This document shows positions 50,071-59,247 of a stretch of DNA of 64,000 bases, one piece after another. The position numbers and the translations under genes are program-made. The stretch covers positions 219,883 to 283,882 of the forward strand of contig NZ_JAOVZT010000004.1 of NCBI RefSeq assembly GCF_025716945.1, given 5' to 3'. The notes beneath the pieces are model-generated. The model was not told the DNA's origin, did no database searches, and was given only the letters and a program-made list of their open reading frames with translations. The stretch comes from Geodermatophilus sp. YIM 151500 (GTDB taxonomy: Bacteria > Actinomycetota > Actinomycetes > Mycobacteriales > Geodermatophilaceae). Numbering within the stretch: the first letter of the stretch is position 1; every line of letters starts with the position of its first letter.

Positions 50071-52956
50071 GTGCCCCCCGATCCGTCGCCAGCTCCCCGT
50101 CGGGGCGACGTCCCTCCGGGTGGCACCTCGTCCGCCGACGACGTCTTCTCGGGCGGCGGGGAGGCCGGCCGCCTCATGGCGGCGGTGGACTGGGCGGCGA
50201 CGCCGCTCGGCCCGGTCGCGGCGTGGCCGGCGGGCCTGCGCAACTCGCTGCGCACGGTCCTGGCCTCGCGGTTCCCCATGGTGCTCACCTGGGGCCCGGA
50301 GTTCCGGCAGTTCTACAACGACGCGTACGCGCCGCTGATCGGGGCGAAGCACCCGGCGATCGGCGAGGACATCCGGGTCACCCTGGCCGAGGGGTGGGAC
50401 GTCCTCGGTCCCCCCGTGGAGCACGCGATGGCGGCGCGGGAGGCGTCGTGGCTGCCGCGGCTGCCGCTGCTGCTCGAGCGCGCCGGCTACCGCGAGGAGA
50501 CCTACTTCACCGTCTCCCACGCGCCCGCCTTCGACGACGACGGGCGGGTCGGGGGCATGCACGCGGTGTGCACCGAGGTGACCGGGGAGGTGCTCGCGGC
50601 GCGGCGGCAGCGGCTGCTGCACGACCTGTCGACGGCGGCCGGCGGGCTGTCCGGCGAGCGCGAGCTGGTGCGGCGCATGTGCCGGACGCTGGCGGACGCC
50701 CCGCTCGACGTCCCGTTCGCCGCCGTCTGGCTCGCGACCGGCGAGGGCCGGCCGCTGGAGCGGGTGGCCGGCGCCGGCTGCGACCCGGCCGCGCTGCCGC
50801 CCACGCTGCCCGCCGGGCTCACCGCGACCACCGGCCCGCTGAGCGTGGACGGCGCGGGCTCCGCCGGTCCCGACGGGGCCGCGGTGCTCGCCCGCGCCGT
50901 CCGGGAGCTGGGGCTGGTGGGCGGGCTGTGGCAGGACCCGGTGACCGACGCGCTGCTGCTGCCGCTCGCGGCCGTCAGCGGCGGCGCGCCGGTGGGCGTG
51001 CTCCTGGCCGCCCGGAGTCCCAACCGGGCCCTCGACGAGGAGTACCGCTCCTTCTACGAGTTGTTGGCGGCGCAGTTCGCCGGCGCGGTGGCCAACGCGC
51101 GCGCGTACGAGACCGAGCGGCAGCGGGCGGAATCGCTGGCCGAGCTCGACCGCGCGAAGACGACGTTCTTCTCCGACGTCAGCCACGAGCTGCGGACGCC
51201 GCTGACACTGCTGCTGGGCCCGGTCCGCGACGTCCTCGACGACCCGGACCAGCCGCTGCCGGGCGCCGTCCGCGAGCAGCTGGAGCTGGCCATGCGCAAC
51301 GGCCAGCGGCTGCAGCGGCTGGTCAACGACCTGCTCGACTTCGCCGGGATCGAGGCCGGCCGCGCCCACCCCGTGCGGGTGCGGACGGACCTGGCCGCGT
51401 TCACCGGCGAGCTGGCCGGCATCTTCCGCGCGGCGGCCGAGCGGGCCGGGCTGCGCCTGACCGTGGACTGCCCGCCGCTGCCCTCGGCGGCGTACGTCGA
51501 CCCGCGGATGTGGGAGAAGGTCGTCGTCAACCTGCTGTCCAACGCGGTGAAGTACACCTTCGTCGGCGGCATCGACGTGGCCCTGCGGGCGGACGGCGAC
51601 CGCATCGCGCTGACCGTCGCCGACACCGGCGTGGGCATCCCCGCCGAGGAGCGGCCGCACCTGTTCCAGCGCTTCCACCGGGTGTCCGGCGCCACCGCGC
51701 GCACGCGCGAGGGGACCGGCATCGGGCTGGCGCTGGTGCACGAGCTGGCGGCGCTGCACGGCGGTGGGGTCACGGTCGAGAGCGAACCCGGCAGCGGCAG
51801 CCGCTTCACGGTGCGCCTCCCGTTCGGGGAGCCCGACGCCGCGCCCGAGGTCGCCGGCGGACCCGGCACGGCACCGACCCCGTCCGAGGCCGCCCGCGGC
51901 GAGGCGGCGAGCTGGGAGGAGGACACCGCGCGCCCGGTGGGCGCGGCGGCGTCGCCCGCGGCGCAGGCCGTCCTGGTCGTCGACGACAACGCCGACATGC
52001 GCGCCTACCTCACCCGGCTGCTGGCGCCGCTGTGGCGGGTGCGGACGACGGCCAACGGCGAGGAGGCGCTGGCGGCGATCGCCGAGGAGCGGCCGGACGT
52101 CGTGCTGACCGACGTGATGATGCCCCGCATGGACGGCTTCGAGCTGCTGCAGGCGCTCCGGGCCGACCCGGCGACCCGCCCGCTGCCGGTGGTCGTGCTG
52201 ACCGCCCGGGCCGGCCAGGAGGCGGCGGTCGAGGGGCTGGAGGCCGGCGCCGACGACTACCTGGCGAAGCCGTTCCGGGCGCCGGAGCTGATCGCCCGGC
52301 TGCGGGTGGTGCTCGACCGCGTCGCCCGGCGGGCGGAGGCCGGCGCCGGCCCGGACGCCGGGCCGGCCGCCGTCGGGGCGTTCCCGCCGTCGGACGAGGC
52401 GGCGGGCACGGTCGACGCGGCGCGGACGGACGACGCGGCGCGGACGGACGACGCGGCGGGGGTGGACGACGCGGCGCCGGCGGTCGACGCGACGCGGATG
52501 GAACCCGGCCGGGGCCGGGCCGACGTCGGCGCCGCGGCGGACGCCGTCGACCCGGCCGACGGGCGGGTGGCCTGGCGGCTGCCGTCGGATCCGCGGTCGG
52601 TCCCGGTGCTGCGCCGTCGCCTGCGCGGCGTCCTGCAGGAGGCCGGTGTCGACGCCGACCACGCCTACGACCTGCTGCTGGCCGCCTGCGAGGCGGCGAC
52701 GAACGCGATCGAGCACGCGCAGGAACCGATCCAGCCCTTCGTCGACGTCACGGTCGAGGTCGACGAGGAGGACCTGCGGATCACCGTGCGCGACCACGGC
52801 CAGTGGCGGGAGCGGACGGCCAGCCTGGACCGCGGGCGGGGCTCGACGTTGATGAGCGCCGTCGGCGAGATCACCGCGACCCGCAGCCCGGAGGGCACCA
52901 CGGTGGTCATCCGCAGCGCGCGGGACGGAGCGGCGCCCGCCTCGACCGCCTGCTGA
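50071..52956 (+). CDS. Hybrid sensor histidine kinase with receiver and C-terminal RsbW-like ATPase
   Basis: 961 residues, soluble. In order: PAS-like domain (about 30-170; WAATPLGPVAAWPAGLRNSL), GAF-like domain (about 185-350), HisKA with phospho-His in FFSDVSHELRTPLTLLLGP, HATPase (NLLSNAVKYTF, ADTGVGIP, GTGIGLALVHEL), receiver (VLVVDDNADMRAYL, phospho-Asp in VLTDVMMPRMDGFE, LAKPF), an acidic linker with TDDAAR repeats, and a second ATPase of the anti-sigma-kinase type (LLLAACEAATNAIEHAQ, GRGSTLMSAVGE). GTG 50071 has AGGAGG five nt before it, a strong signal; an open frame continues upstream. Signal unknown. Ends 13 bases from the convergent MerR gene. Confidence 0.92.
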   Translation: MPPDPSPAPRRGDVPPGGTSSADDVFSGGGEAGRLMAAVDWAATPLGPVAAWPAGLRNSLRTVLASRFPMVLTWGPEFRQFYNDAYAPLIGAKHPAIGEDIRVTLAEGWDVLGPPVEHAMAAREASWLPRLPLLLERAGYREETYFTVSHAPAFDDDGRVGGMHAVCTEVTGEVLAARRQRLLHDLSTAAGGLSGERELVRRMCRTLADAPLDVPFAAVWLATGEGRPLERVAGAGCDPAALPPTLPAGLTATTGPLSVDGAGSAGPDGAAVLARAVRELGLVGGLWQDPVTDALLLPLAAVSGGAPVGVLLAARSPNRALDEEYRSFYELLAAQFAGAVANARAYETERQRAESLAELDRAKTTFFSDVSHELRTPLTLLLGPVRDVLDDPDQPLPGAVREQLELAMRNGQRLQRLVNDLLDFAGIEAGRAHPVRVRTDLAAFTGELAGIFRAAAERAGLRLTVDCPPLPSAAYVDPRMWEKVVVNLLSNAVKYTFVGGIDVALRADGDRIALTVADTGVGIPAEERPHLFQRFHRVSGATARTREGTGIGLALVHELAALHGGGVTVESEPGSGSRFTVRLPFGEPDAAPEVAGGPGTAPTPSEAARGEAASWEEDTARPVGAAASPAAQAVLVVDDNADMRAYLTRLLAPLWRVRTTANGEEALAAIAEERPDVVLTDVMMPRMDGFELLQALRADPATRPLPVVVLTARAGQEAAVEGLEAGADDYLAKPFRAPELIARLRVVLDRVARRAEAGAGPDAGPAAVGAFPPSDEAAGTVDAARTDDAARTDDAAGVDDAAPAVDATRMEPGRGRADVGAAADAVDPADGRVAWRLPSDPRSVPVLRRRLRGVLQEAGVDADHAYDLLLAACEAATNAIEHAQEPIQPFVDVTVEVDEEDLRITVRDHGQWRERTASLDRGRGSTLMSAVGEITATRSPEGTTVVIRSARDGAAPASTAC

Positions 52957-52969
52957 GCCGCCCGGGTGG

Positions 52970-53842
52970 TCAGGGCCGCCCGGCGGCGTCCAGGTAGGCG
53001 AGCATGCGGTCGAGCAGGCCCGCGGCCCGGCGCAGGTCCGCCGAGGCGTGGGACGGCGCCCCGAGGAGGCGCTCGTCGAGGCGCCGCGCGACGTCCGGCG
53101 CCGAGGTGCGGACCACGCCGGCGCCGATGCGCGCCGCGTCCCGGACGACGACGGGGTCGACGCTCCACACGGTCTCGAACCTGCGCGCCGCGTCGGGCAC
53201 CCCGTGCTGGCCGGGGGGCTCCCACGCGGCGACGCACGCCGCCCGGTCGGGCGCGTCGCAGACCAGCACCCACTCGCGGCGCAGCGGAGCCGTGGCCGGG
53301 ACCGGCACCTGCACGGGCAGGACGCCGGGCGGCGAGGGACCGGCGAAGTCGGCGAGGACGACGGCGACCTCCGCGGTCCGGGCCAATTCCTCCCAGCGCG
53401 CCTGCGAGTGGCGGTAGTACCGCCCGCGCTGGAAGCCGGCGAGCAGCACCGGCCGTTCCGCCCGGGCGCAGCACTCGTCCTCCATCGCGCGGGTGAGCGC
53501 GAGCAGCGTCGTCTTGCCGAGCACCTGCGGCTGGAGGCCGGGGTGGCGACGGCGGAGCCCGGCGAACACGGAGCTCTCCGCGTCGCCGGTCCGGTCAGCG
53601 GCGTCCCGGATCGCCGTCGGCAGGCCCAGGCCGGCCGCGCGCAGCCGGAGCACGTCCTCGACCAGCGCGACGTCCCGGTCGGAGTACCGGCGGTGCCCGC
53701 CCGGGAGCCGCCGCGGGAGCGGGACCCCGTAGCGGGCCTCCCAGCTGCGCAGCGTCGCCTGCGGCACACCGGTCCGCTCGGCCAGATCCCGGATGGAGAG
53801 GCCGGTCCGGTCCTGCTGTCCGGCGATCGACTTGCTCCTCAC
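52970..53842 (-). CDS. MerR-type regulator with DICT sensory domain
   Basis: 290 residues. MerR winged helix at the N-terminus (LSIRDLAERTGVPQATLRSWEARYGVPLP, RRLPGGHRRYSDRDVALVEDVL), then a DICT domain (about 115-240: KTTLLALTRAMEDECCARAERPVLLAGFQ, YYRHSQARWEELARTAEVAVV, REWVLVCDAPDRAACVAAW). DICT domains are linked to light and c-di-GMP signalling proteins. GTG 53842 lies 7 nt after TAACTT. It is divergent from the nine-gene cluster starting at 53999 and is the obvious candidate for its regulator. Binding sites cannot be named with confidence. Confidence 0.88.
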   Translation of the reverse strand: MRSKSIAGQQDRTGLSIRDLAERTGVPQATLRSWEARYGVPLPRRLPGGHRRYSDRDVALVEDVLRLRAAGLGLPTAIRDAADRTGDAESSVFAGLRRRHPGLQPQVLGKTTLLALTRAMEDECCARAERPVLLAGFQRGRYYRHSQARWEELARTAEVAVVLADFAGPSPPGVLPVQVPVPATAPLRREWVLVCDAPDRAACVAAWEPPGQHGVPDAARRFETVWSVDPVVVRDAARIGAGVVRTSAPDVARRLDERLLGAPSHASADLRRAAGLLDRMLAYLDAAGRP

Positions 53843-53849
53843 CGTGCGG

Positions 53850-53855
53850 AAGTTA
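53850..53855 (-). promoter_or_regulatory. -10 box of the MerR-DICT gene
   Basis: TAACTT on the minus strand, 7 nt before GTG 53842. The 156-base gap must also hold the promoter of the cluster on the other strand. Confidence 0.55.
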
Positions 53856-53998
53856 GGGTGCAAGGACTGTCGAAGTAGCTCGATGAGGAGCGTTCGCGTG
53901 GGAAGTCCTCCGTCCTCGGCCACGGGCACCGCTCCGTCGGGCCGACTGTCCAGCGACCGGCGCGGCACGGTCAATCCGACTCACCCGGACGGTGGCGC

Positions 53999-55240
53999 GT
54001 GACCGGGCCCGGGCGCCGCGTGGGCGTCGCCGTCGTCGGGCTGGGGGGTGCGGTCGCCACGACGGCGGTCGCCGGTCTGGAACTGCTCCGCCAGGGCAGC
54101 GTGTCCGCGGCCGGTCTGCCCCTCGCCGACCTGCAGATCGCCGGGCGGCCGGTGGAGGAGGCGACCGGGCTGGTCCCCTACGAGTCGCTGGTCGTCGGCG
54201 GCTGGGACCTCGACGGCAGCGACCTGCGCAAGGCCGCCGAGGTGCACGGCGTGCTCGACCCGCGGCAGCTGGCCGACGCGGCCGACGGGCTGTCGGCCCT
54301 CACGCCCTGGCCGGCCGCCGGTGACGCCGACTTCTGCCGGAACGTGACCGGGGGCAACGTCGTGCTGGCCGAGAGCCGCCGTGCCCAGGTGGAGGCCGTC
54401 CGCGCCGACCTGCGTCGCTTCCGCGAGGAGCAGCGGCTCGACGGCCTCGTGCTGGTCAACCTCGCCTCGACCGAGCGGTGGCCCGACCCGGCCGCGCCGG
54501 TCCTGCAGAGTGCGGCCGCCTTCGAGCAGGGGCTCGACGCCGACGACCGGGCCATCACCCCGGCGATGGTCTACGCCTACGCCGCGATCACCGAGGGCGT
54601 CGGCTACGTCAACTTCACGCCCTCGCTGGCCGCCGACGTCCCGGCGCTGGTCGAGCTGGCCACGCAGCGCGGCGTCCCGGTGGCCGGCAAGGACGGCAAG
54701 ACCGGGCAGACCATGGTGAAGACCGTGCTCGCGCCGGCCTTCCGCAGCCGGGCCCTGCAGGTCGAGGGCTGGTACTCGACCAACATCCTGGGCAACCGCG
54801 ACGGCCTGGCCCTCGAGGACCCCAACTCGCTGGAGAGCAAGCTGTCGACCAAGGGCAGCGTGCTGGACTCGATCCTCGGCTACCCGGTCGAGGACCACCT
54901 GGTCCGCATCGACTACTACCGCCCGCGCGGCGACTCAAAGGAGGCGTGGGACGCCATCGACCTGGTCGGCTTCCTCGGCCAGCGGATGCAGATGAAGATC
55001 GACTTCCAGTGCCGCGACTCCATCCTCGCCGCACCCCTGGCCGTCGAGCTCGCCCGCCTGGTCGACCTCTCCCAGCAGCGCGGGCAGGGCGGCGTCCAGG
55101 AGCACCTCGGCTGGTTCTTCAAGGCGCCGATGACCGCCGACGGCGGCGTTCCGGAGCACGCGCTCCACCGGCAGGAGGCCGCCCTGCTCGGGTGGCTCGC
55201 GTCCGGCACCCCGGACGGCGGGAGCGGCGCCGCGAGGTGA
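53999..55240 (+). CDS. Inositol-3-phosphate synthase family protein
   Basis: 413 residues. NAD site VGVAVVGLGGAVATTAVAGLEL. Synthase motifs: GGWDLDGSDL, VLVNLASTE, ITPAMVYAYAAITEGVGYVNFTPS, AGKDGKTGQTMVKTVLAPAF, YSTNILGNRDGLALEDPNSL, STKGSVLDSILGY. The lysines in GKDGKTGQT and near STKGS correspond to the ones that turn glucose 6-phosphate into inositol 1-phosphate in known enzymes. It differs from the mycobacterial housekeeping Ino1 (which has a GDDIKSQ-type loop), so a specialised copy is likely. First gene of the cluster; GTG start 53999, its TGA overlapping the next GTG. Confidence 0.88.
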   Translation: MTGPGRRVGVAVVGLGGAVATTAVAGLELLRQGSVSAAGLPLADLQIAGRPVEEATGLVPYESLVVGGWDLDGSDLRKAAEVHGVLDPRQLADAADGLSALTPWPAAGDADFCRNVTGGNVVLAESRRAQVEAVRADLRRFREEQRLDGLVLVNLASTERWPDPAAPVLQSAAAFEQGLDADDRAITPAMVYAYAAITEGVGYVNFTPSLAADVPALVELATQRGVPVAGKDGKTGQTMVKTVLAPAFRSRALQVEGWYSTNILGNRDGLALEDPNSLESKLSTKGSVLDSILGYPVEDHLVRIDYYRPRGDSKEAWDAIDLVGFLGQRMQMKIDFQCRDSILAAPLAVELARLVDLSQQRGQGGVQEHLGWFFKAPMTADGGVPEHALHRQEAALLGWLASGTPDGGSGAAR

Positions 55241-56154
55241 CGCTGGCAACCTCGCTGGAAACGCTCGCGGCGCTGCGCCCGCTGCTCGCGGAGATCGGCG
55301 ACGCCAAGCGGGTCCGCGTCGCGTCAGCCCCCGGCTCGCTCGCCGAGCAGGCGTTCGCGCGCGCCTGGGCGCGCCTCGTCGAGGGCGAGGACGCCGGCGA
55401 CGTGGCCCTGTCGGAGACCGCCGCCGCCGTCGCGCGCGCCCGGTTGGCCGGCATCGACGCGGGCGTGCTCCGCGCGGCCGGGCTCGGCGACGACGAGGCC
55501 GCCGCCGTGCTCCGCCGCAGCTTCGACGAGGTCGCCGGTCCGGTCGACGGCGTCCTGGCCGACCGGCTCCGCGCCGCGCTGCCGGCCGTCCGCGACACCG
55601 GACCGCCGCCGGGGCCGGCCGTGGCGCTGGCCGTCACGCTGGCCCGTCAGCCACGGGCCGGCGCGACGGCACCCGGGCGCGCCCGGCTGGTGGTCGAACC
55701 GCCCGAGAGCCACGCCGACCACTGCCTGACCGTCGCGGTGTACGGCGTCCTCGTCGCGCCGCTGTTCGACGCCGACCCGGTACCGCCGTTCCTCGTCGGG
55801 CTGGCCCACCACCTGCACAACGTCGTCCTGCCCGACGCCGGCTTCGCCGGCGAGGTGCTGCTCGGCGGCGCCCTGCCGCGGGTGGTGGCCACCCTGGAGG
55901 AGCGCGAGCTGGCCGGGCTGCCCGCCGTGCTGGCCGGCACCCTGCGCCGCCTCCTGCCGCTGCGCGACGACGCCGCGGCGCCGGAGTCGCGGGCCTTCCA
56001 CGCCGCCGACGTGCTCGACCGGGTGCTCCAGGTGCACCACCACGCCCGGGCGGCCGCGTTCACCGCGAGCCAGGCCCTCGACGACCTGGAACTGGTGCAC
56101 GCCGGCCCGGTGCAGTCGTTCCACACCGCCGTCCTCGCCGCCGCGGGCCTGTAG
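55237..56154 (+). CDS. HD-like protein of unknown function
   Basis: 305 residues. No family is recognised with confidence. Two parts: an Ala-rich helical N-terminal half (LAEQAFARAWARLVEGEDAG) and a C-terminal half with histidines spaced as in HD-type hydrolases: PPESHADHCLTVAVYGVL, LVGLAHHLHNVVLPDAG, FHAADVLDRVLQVHHHARA. The usual HD pair reads HH here. A metal-dependent phosphohydrolase acting on a cyclitol phosphate would fit the neighbours, but that is a guess. GTGA overlap with the preceding gene. Confidence 0.6.
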   Translation: MTLATSLETLAALRPLLAEIGDAKRVRVASAPGSLAEQAFARAWARLVEGEDAGDVALSETAAAVARARLAGIDAGVLRAAGLGDDEAAAVLRRSFDEVAGPVDGVLADRLRAALPAVRDTGPPPGPAVALAVTLARQPRAGATAPGRARLVVEPPESHADHCLTVAVYGVLVAPLFDADPVPPFLVGLAHHLHNVVLPDAGFAGEVLLGGALPRVVATLEERELAGLPAVLAGTLRRLLPLRDDAAAPESRAFHAADVLDRVLQVHHHARAAAFTASQALDDLELVHAGPVQSFHTAVLAAAGL

Positions 56155-56156
56155 GC

Positions 56157-57224
56157 GTGCGTCTCCCGGCCGACGTCCCGGTCGTCGACGGCATCCCGTA
56201 CGCCCGCGGCGGGCGCGACGAGCTGCGGACGCGGGTGTGCGACCTGCTCGCGGACGGCGACGTCGACGCGGCCCGCACCGCGCTGCTCGCCGACGCCGAC
56301 GACTGGTGGACCGAGCCGGCCCCGCCGCCCCAGCAGCTGGCCCGGGTGCCGGCGGCCACCACCCTGCGGGAGGCGATGGAGCTCCTCGGCATGGGCCGGG
56401 TCGGCGACTACTTCGCGCACCGCTGGTCGGACCCCACCCACCTGGCCGGGCTGGCGCTGCTGCAGCAGCACTGGCCCGGCGGGCGCCCGGTGGTCGACGT
56501 CGCCTGCGGCATCGGCACCCACCTGCGCGAGCTGGCCCGCCGGGGCTGCACCGACCTCGTGGGCAGCGACGTCGTCTGGGCCAAGCTGTGGCTGGCCCGG
56601 CGGTTCGTCTGCCCGGAGGCCCGCTACGTCTGCGCCGACGTCGCCGCCGGCCCCGACCTCGGCACCGACCTGGGCACCGACTTGGGCGTCGCGCGGCCCG
56701 CGTACGTCATGTGCCACGACGCCTTCTACTTCTTCCGCGACAAGCCGGCGGCCGCCCGTGCGATGCGCGCGCTCGCCGGGCCGGGCGGCACCGTGGTGGT
56801 CGGGCACGCCCACGTCGCCGACCGGGTGTCGGCCGGTGAGCCGCTGCCGCCCGACGCCTACGCCGACCTGCTGCGGGACCCGGACGGCGGCGCCGAGCCG
56901 CTGCTCTACGACGACGCGGAGCTCACCGCGGCGCTGGTCGAGCGGCGTCCGCCGCGCCCGGCCGCGGCCGCCGACCTCGCCGGCAGCGAGGCGATCGCCC
57001 TGGTCGCCGGCGACCCGCGTGGCCCCGCACCGGCCGACCTCGGCGAACCCCTCGGCCCGCTCGCGCCCAACCCGCTGTACGCCGATGGCCGGCTGGTCTG
57101 GCCGAGCGAGCGCTACGCCCGCGAGTACGGGCCGCGCTCCCCGCTGCCGGAGACCTGGCCGGACCCGCTGCCGGCCGACGCCGCCCGGCGGCGGATCCTC
57201 GTCGATCTCCCGGAGCGCTGGTGA
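56157..57224 (+). CDS. SAM-dependent methyltransferase
   Basis: 355 residues. After an N-terminal part of about 110 residues (ending MGRVGDYFAHRWSDPTHLAG) there is a class I fold: VVDVACGIGTHLRELARRG (SAM loop), DLVGSDVVWAKLWLARRFV, YVMCHDAFYFF, GPGGTVVVGHAHVAD. A GTDLGTDLG repeat lies within the fold. The C-terminal 120 residues are unique. GTG 56157 is 2 nt after the preceding stop; its own TGA overlaps the next GTG. Substrate presumably the cyclitol product. Confidence 0.8.
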   Translation: MRLPADVPVVDGIPYARGGRDELRTRVCDLLADGDVDAARTALLADADDWWTEPAPPPQQLARVPAATTLREAMELLGMGRVGDYFAHRWSDPTHLAGLALLQQHWPGGRPVVDVACGIGTHLRELARRGCTDLVGSDVVWAKLWLARRFVCPEARYVCADVAAGPDLGTDLGTDLGVARPAYVMCHDAFYFFRDKPAAARAMRALAGPGGTVVVGHAHVADRVSAGEPLPPDAYADLLRDPDGGAEPLLYDDAELTAALVERRPPRPAAAADLAGSEAIALVAGDPRGPAPADLGEPLGPLAPNPLYADGRLVWPSERYAREYGPRSPLPETWPDPLPADAARRRILVDLPERW

Positions 57225-58351
57225 GCACCGTCGGCCGCGGCAGCCCCCGCACGAGCACGGTCGGTTGGGGCGTCGCGGGCTGCGGCTGGGTCGCCCGCGA
57301 CCACGCGCTGCCCGCGCTGCGCGCCGTGCCGGGCGCCGAGGTGGTCGCCCTGCACGACCGCGACCCGGCCGCCCTGGCGCGCCTCGACGGCCGGGTGGAC
57401 GACGGCGCGGCCCGGCACACCGATCCGGAGGCGTTCCTCGCCACGCCCGGGCTGGACGCCGTCTACGTCGCCGCGCCGAACGCGGCCCACCGCCCGCTGG
57501 TCGAGGCCGCCGCGGCGGCCGGCGTCGCCGTCCTGTGCGAGAAGCCGTTGGCCGCCGACGTCGACGACGCCGCCGCGCTGGTCGCCGCCTGCGCGGAGGC
57601 GGGCGTGCTGCTCGGCACCGCCTACGACCAGCGCTGGCACCCGGCCCACGCACGGCTGCGCGAGCTGCTGCCCGAGCTCGGCACGGTCACCGCCGTCCGG
57701 ATCGTCTACTGCTGCTGGCTGCCGCCGGACTGGACCCCCGACGGGCGGCCGCACGACAACTGGCGGGTCGACCCGGCCCGGGCGGGCGGCGGCGCGGCCA
57801 TCGACCTGGCTCCGCACGGCCTCGACCTGGTCGGCGTGCTGCTCGACGACGACGTCGAGACGCTCACCGCGGTGCTGCAGACCCGCGTGCACGCCTACCC
57901 GCCCGGCGTCGACGACGGCGCGCTGCTCACCGGCCGCACCGGCGGCGGGGTGCTGGTGCAGCTGCACGTCGCCTACAACACCCCCGACGCGCTGCCGCGG
58001 CGGCGGCTGGAGGTCGTGGGCACCCGCGGCCTGGCGGTCGCCGTCGACACGATGGGGCAGACGGCGGGCGGCTCGCTCGCGCTGCACCGCCCCGCGCCGG
58101 TCGACGTCCCGTTCCCGGGCACGGGGCCCTTCGAGGCGCAGTTCGCCGCCTTCACGGCCGCGGTCGCCGGCACGGTGCCGTGGCCCCACGAGCCCGGCCG
58201 CGACCTGCGGCTGCACACGCTGCTGCTCGACGCGCTGCGCCGGGCGGTCGAGACCGGACCCACCCGCACCCGACCGGCCCACCCCCGTCCGGCCCGCACC
58301 CGGGCGACCCACCCCCACCACCCCGCCCACGCCGGAGGAGGCGCACCGTGA
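57221..58351 (+). CDS. Gfo/Idh/MocA family oxidoreductase
   Basis: 376 residues. NAD(P) fold VGWGVAGCGWVARDHALPAL, then YVAAPNAAHRPLVEAAAAAGVAVLCEKPLAADVDD with the catalytic Lys of the EKP motif. The second domain has the GGAAIDLAPHGLDLVG (Asp-His) pattern. Typical substrates are sugars or inositols, which fits the inositol-phosphate synthase and IolE-like neighbours. The last 35 residues are a Thr/Arg/Pro/His low-complexity tail. GTG 57221 overlaps the previous stop. Confidence 0.88.
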   Translation: MSTVGRGSPRTSTVGWGVAGCGWVARDHALPALRAVPGAEVVALHDRDPAALARLDGRVDDGAARHTDPEAFLATPGLDAVYVAAPNAAHRPLVEAAAAAGVAVLCEKPLAADVDDAAALVAACAEAGVLLGTAYDQRWHPAHARLRELLPELGTVTAVRIVYCCWLPPDWTPDGRPHDNWRVDPARAGGGAAIDLAPHGLDLVGVLLDDDVETLTAVLQTRVHAYPPGVDDGALLTGRTGGGVLVQLHVAYNTPDALPRRRLEVVGTRGLAVAVDTMGQTAGGSLALHRPAPVDVPFPGTGPFEAQFAAFTAAVAGTVPWPHEPGRDLRLHTLLLDALRRAVETGPTRTRPAHPRPARTRATHPHHPAHAGGGAP

Positions 58352-59232
58352 CCGACGCCGCCACCAACCCCTACCGCGGCCTGCTGCCCGACCTGCCCGC
58401 CTACGCCTGCACCAACTGCGGCCACTGGCAGCGCTGGCCGGCGCCGGGCCCGCAGGTCTGCCCCGTCTGCGCCGACGTGCGCAACGCGCTGCCCGAGCAC
58501 GGCTTCGAGTTCCTCACCGACAAGCAGGTCGACGAGCTGGTCACCGGCACCTGGCGCCCCGGCCCGGTGGCGGGTGTCACCGAGTTCGGCACCACCCCGC
58601 GGTTCGGCCTGGACAGCAAGGGCTGGGTGATCGAGAGCGACATCGGTCTGGTCGGCTTCGAGTGCGCGCCCTGGTACACCGCCGAGATGCTCGCCGAGCT
58701 GCGCCGGATGGCCGACGAGCACGGCGGCTTCCCCGTGCTCGCCTCCAGCCACGTGCACGGCTACGGCGGGCTGTGGCAGCTGCAGCGGGAACTGGAGCCG
58801 CGGGTCGTCTGCGTCGGCGTCCGCGACCTGGAGTGGACGAAGGCCTTCCGGGTCACCTGGCCGGCCGACGACGTCACCGTGCTCGCGCCCGACCTGACCC
58901 TGCACCGCACCGGCGGGCACTTCCCCGGCCACTCGGTGCTGCACGACCGCCGTCGCGGGGTGCTCTTCTGCGGCGACTCGCTCAAGGTCGACCTCGACGA
59001 CGCCGGTGAGCCGGTCGGGCTGTCGGCGCACAAGGCCTTCCACGCCGGCATCCCGCTCTCGCACGGCGAGCTGCGCGAGTACCTGGCGGTCATCGCCGCG
59101 CTGGACTTCGGCACCGTCGCCACCCCGTTCGAGTGCGTGCCCGGCGTGACCACCGACCACGTCGTCCACCTGGTGCGGCGGCTGCTGTCCGGTCCGCCGG
59201 ACGCCTCCCCCGTCCCGTTCGACGAGCTCTGA
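58348..59232 (+). CDS. MBL-fold protein with N-terminal zinc ribbon
   Basis: 294 residues. An N-terminal rubredoxin-like or zinc ribbon (YACTNCGHWQRWPAPGPQVC, PVCADVRN) is followed by a metallo-beta-lactamase fold: VLASSHVHGYGGLWQL (usually HxHxDH; here HVHGYG), GGHFPGHSVLHD and LFCGDSLKVD. One metal ligand of the first motif is changed, so the metal site is altered or mononuclear. No family name is known to me for this combination. GTG 58348 overlaps the preceding stop; GGAGGAGG stands 7-14 nt before it. Confidence 0.75.
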   Translation: MTDAATNPYRGLLPDLPAYACTNCGHWQRWPAPGPQVCPVCADVRNALPEHGFEFLTDKQVDELVTGTWRPGPVAGVTEFGTTPRFGLDSKGWVIESDIGLVGFECAPWYTAEMLAELRRMADEHGGFPVLASSHVHGYGGLWQLQRELEPRVVCVGVRDLEWTKAFRVTWPADDVTVLAPDLTLHRTGGHFPGHSVLHDRRRGVLFCGDSLKVDLDDAGEPVGLSAHKAFHAGIPLSHGELREYLAVIAALDFGTVATPFECVPGVTTDHVVHLVRRLLSGPPDASPVPFDEL

Positions 59233-59247
59233 GGGGACCCGCCGACC

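Noticed and set aside
55237-56154. EboA metabolite-traffic protein
   Set aside because: The cluster context recalls ebo genes, but the sequence lacks the EboA pattern I know and no EboB, EboC or EboD neighbour is present.
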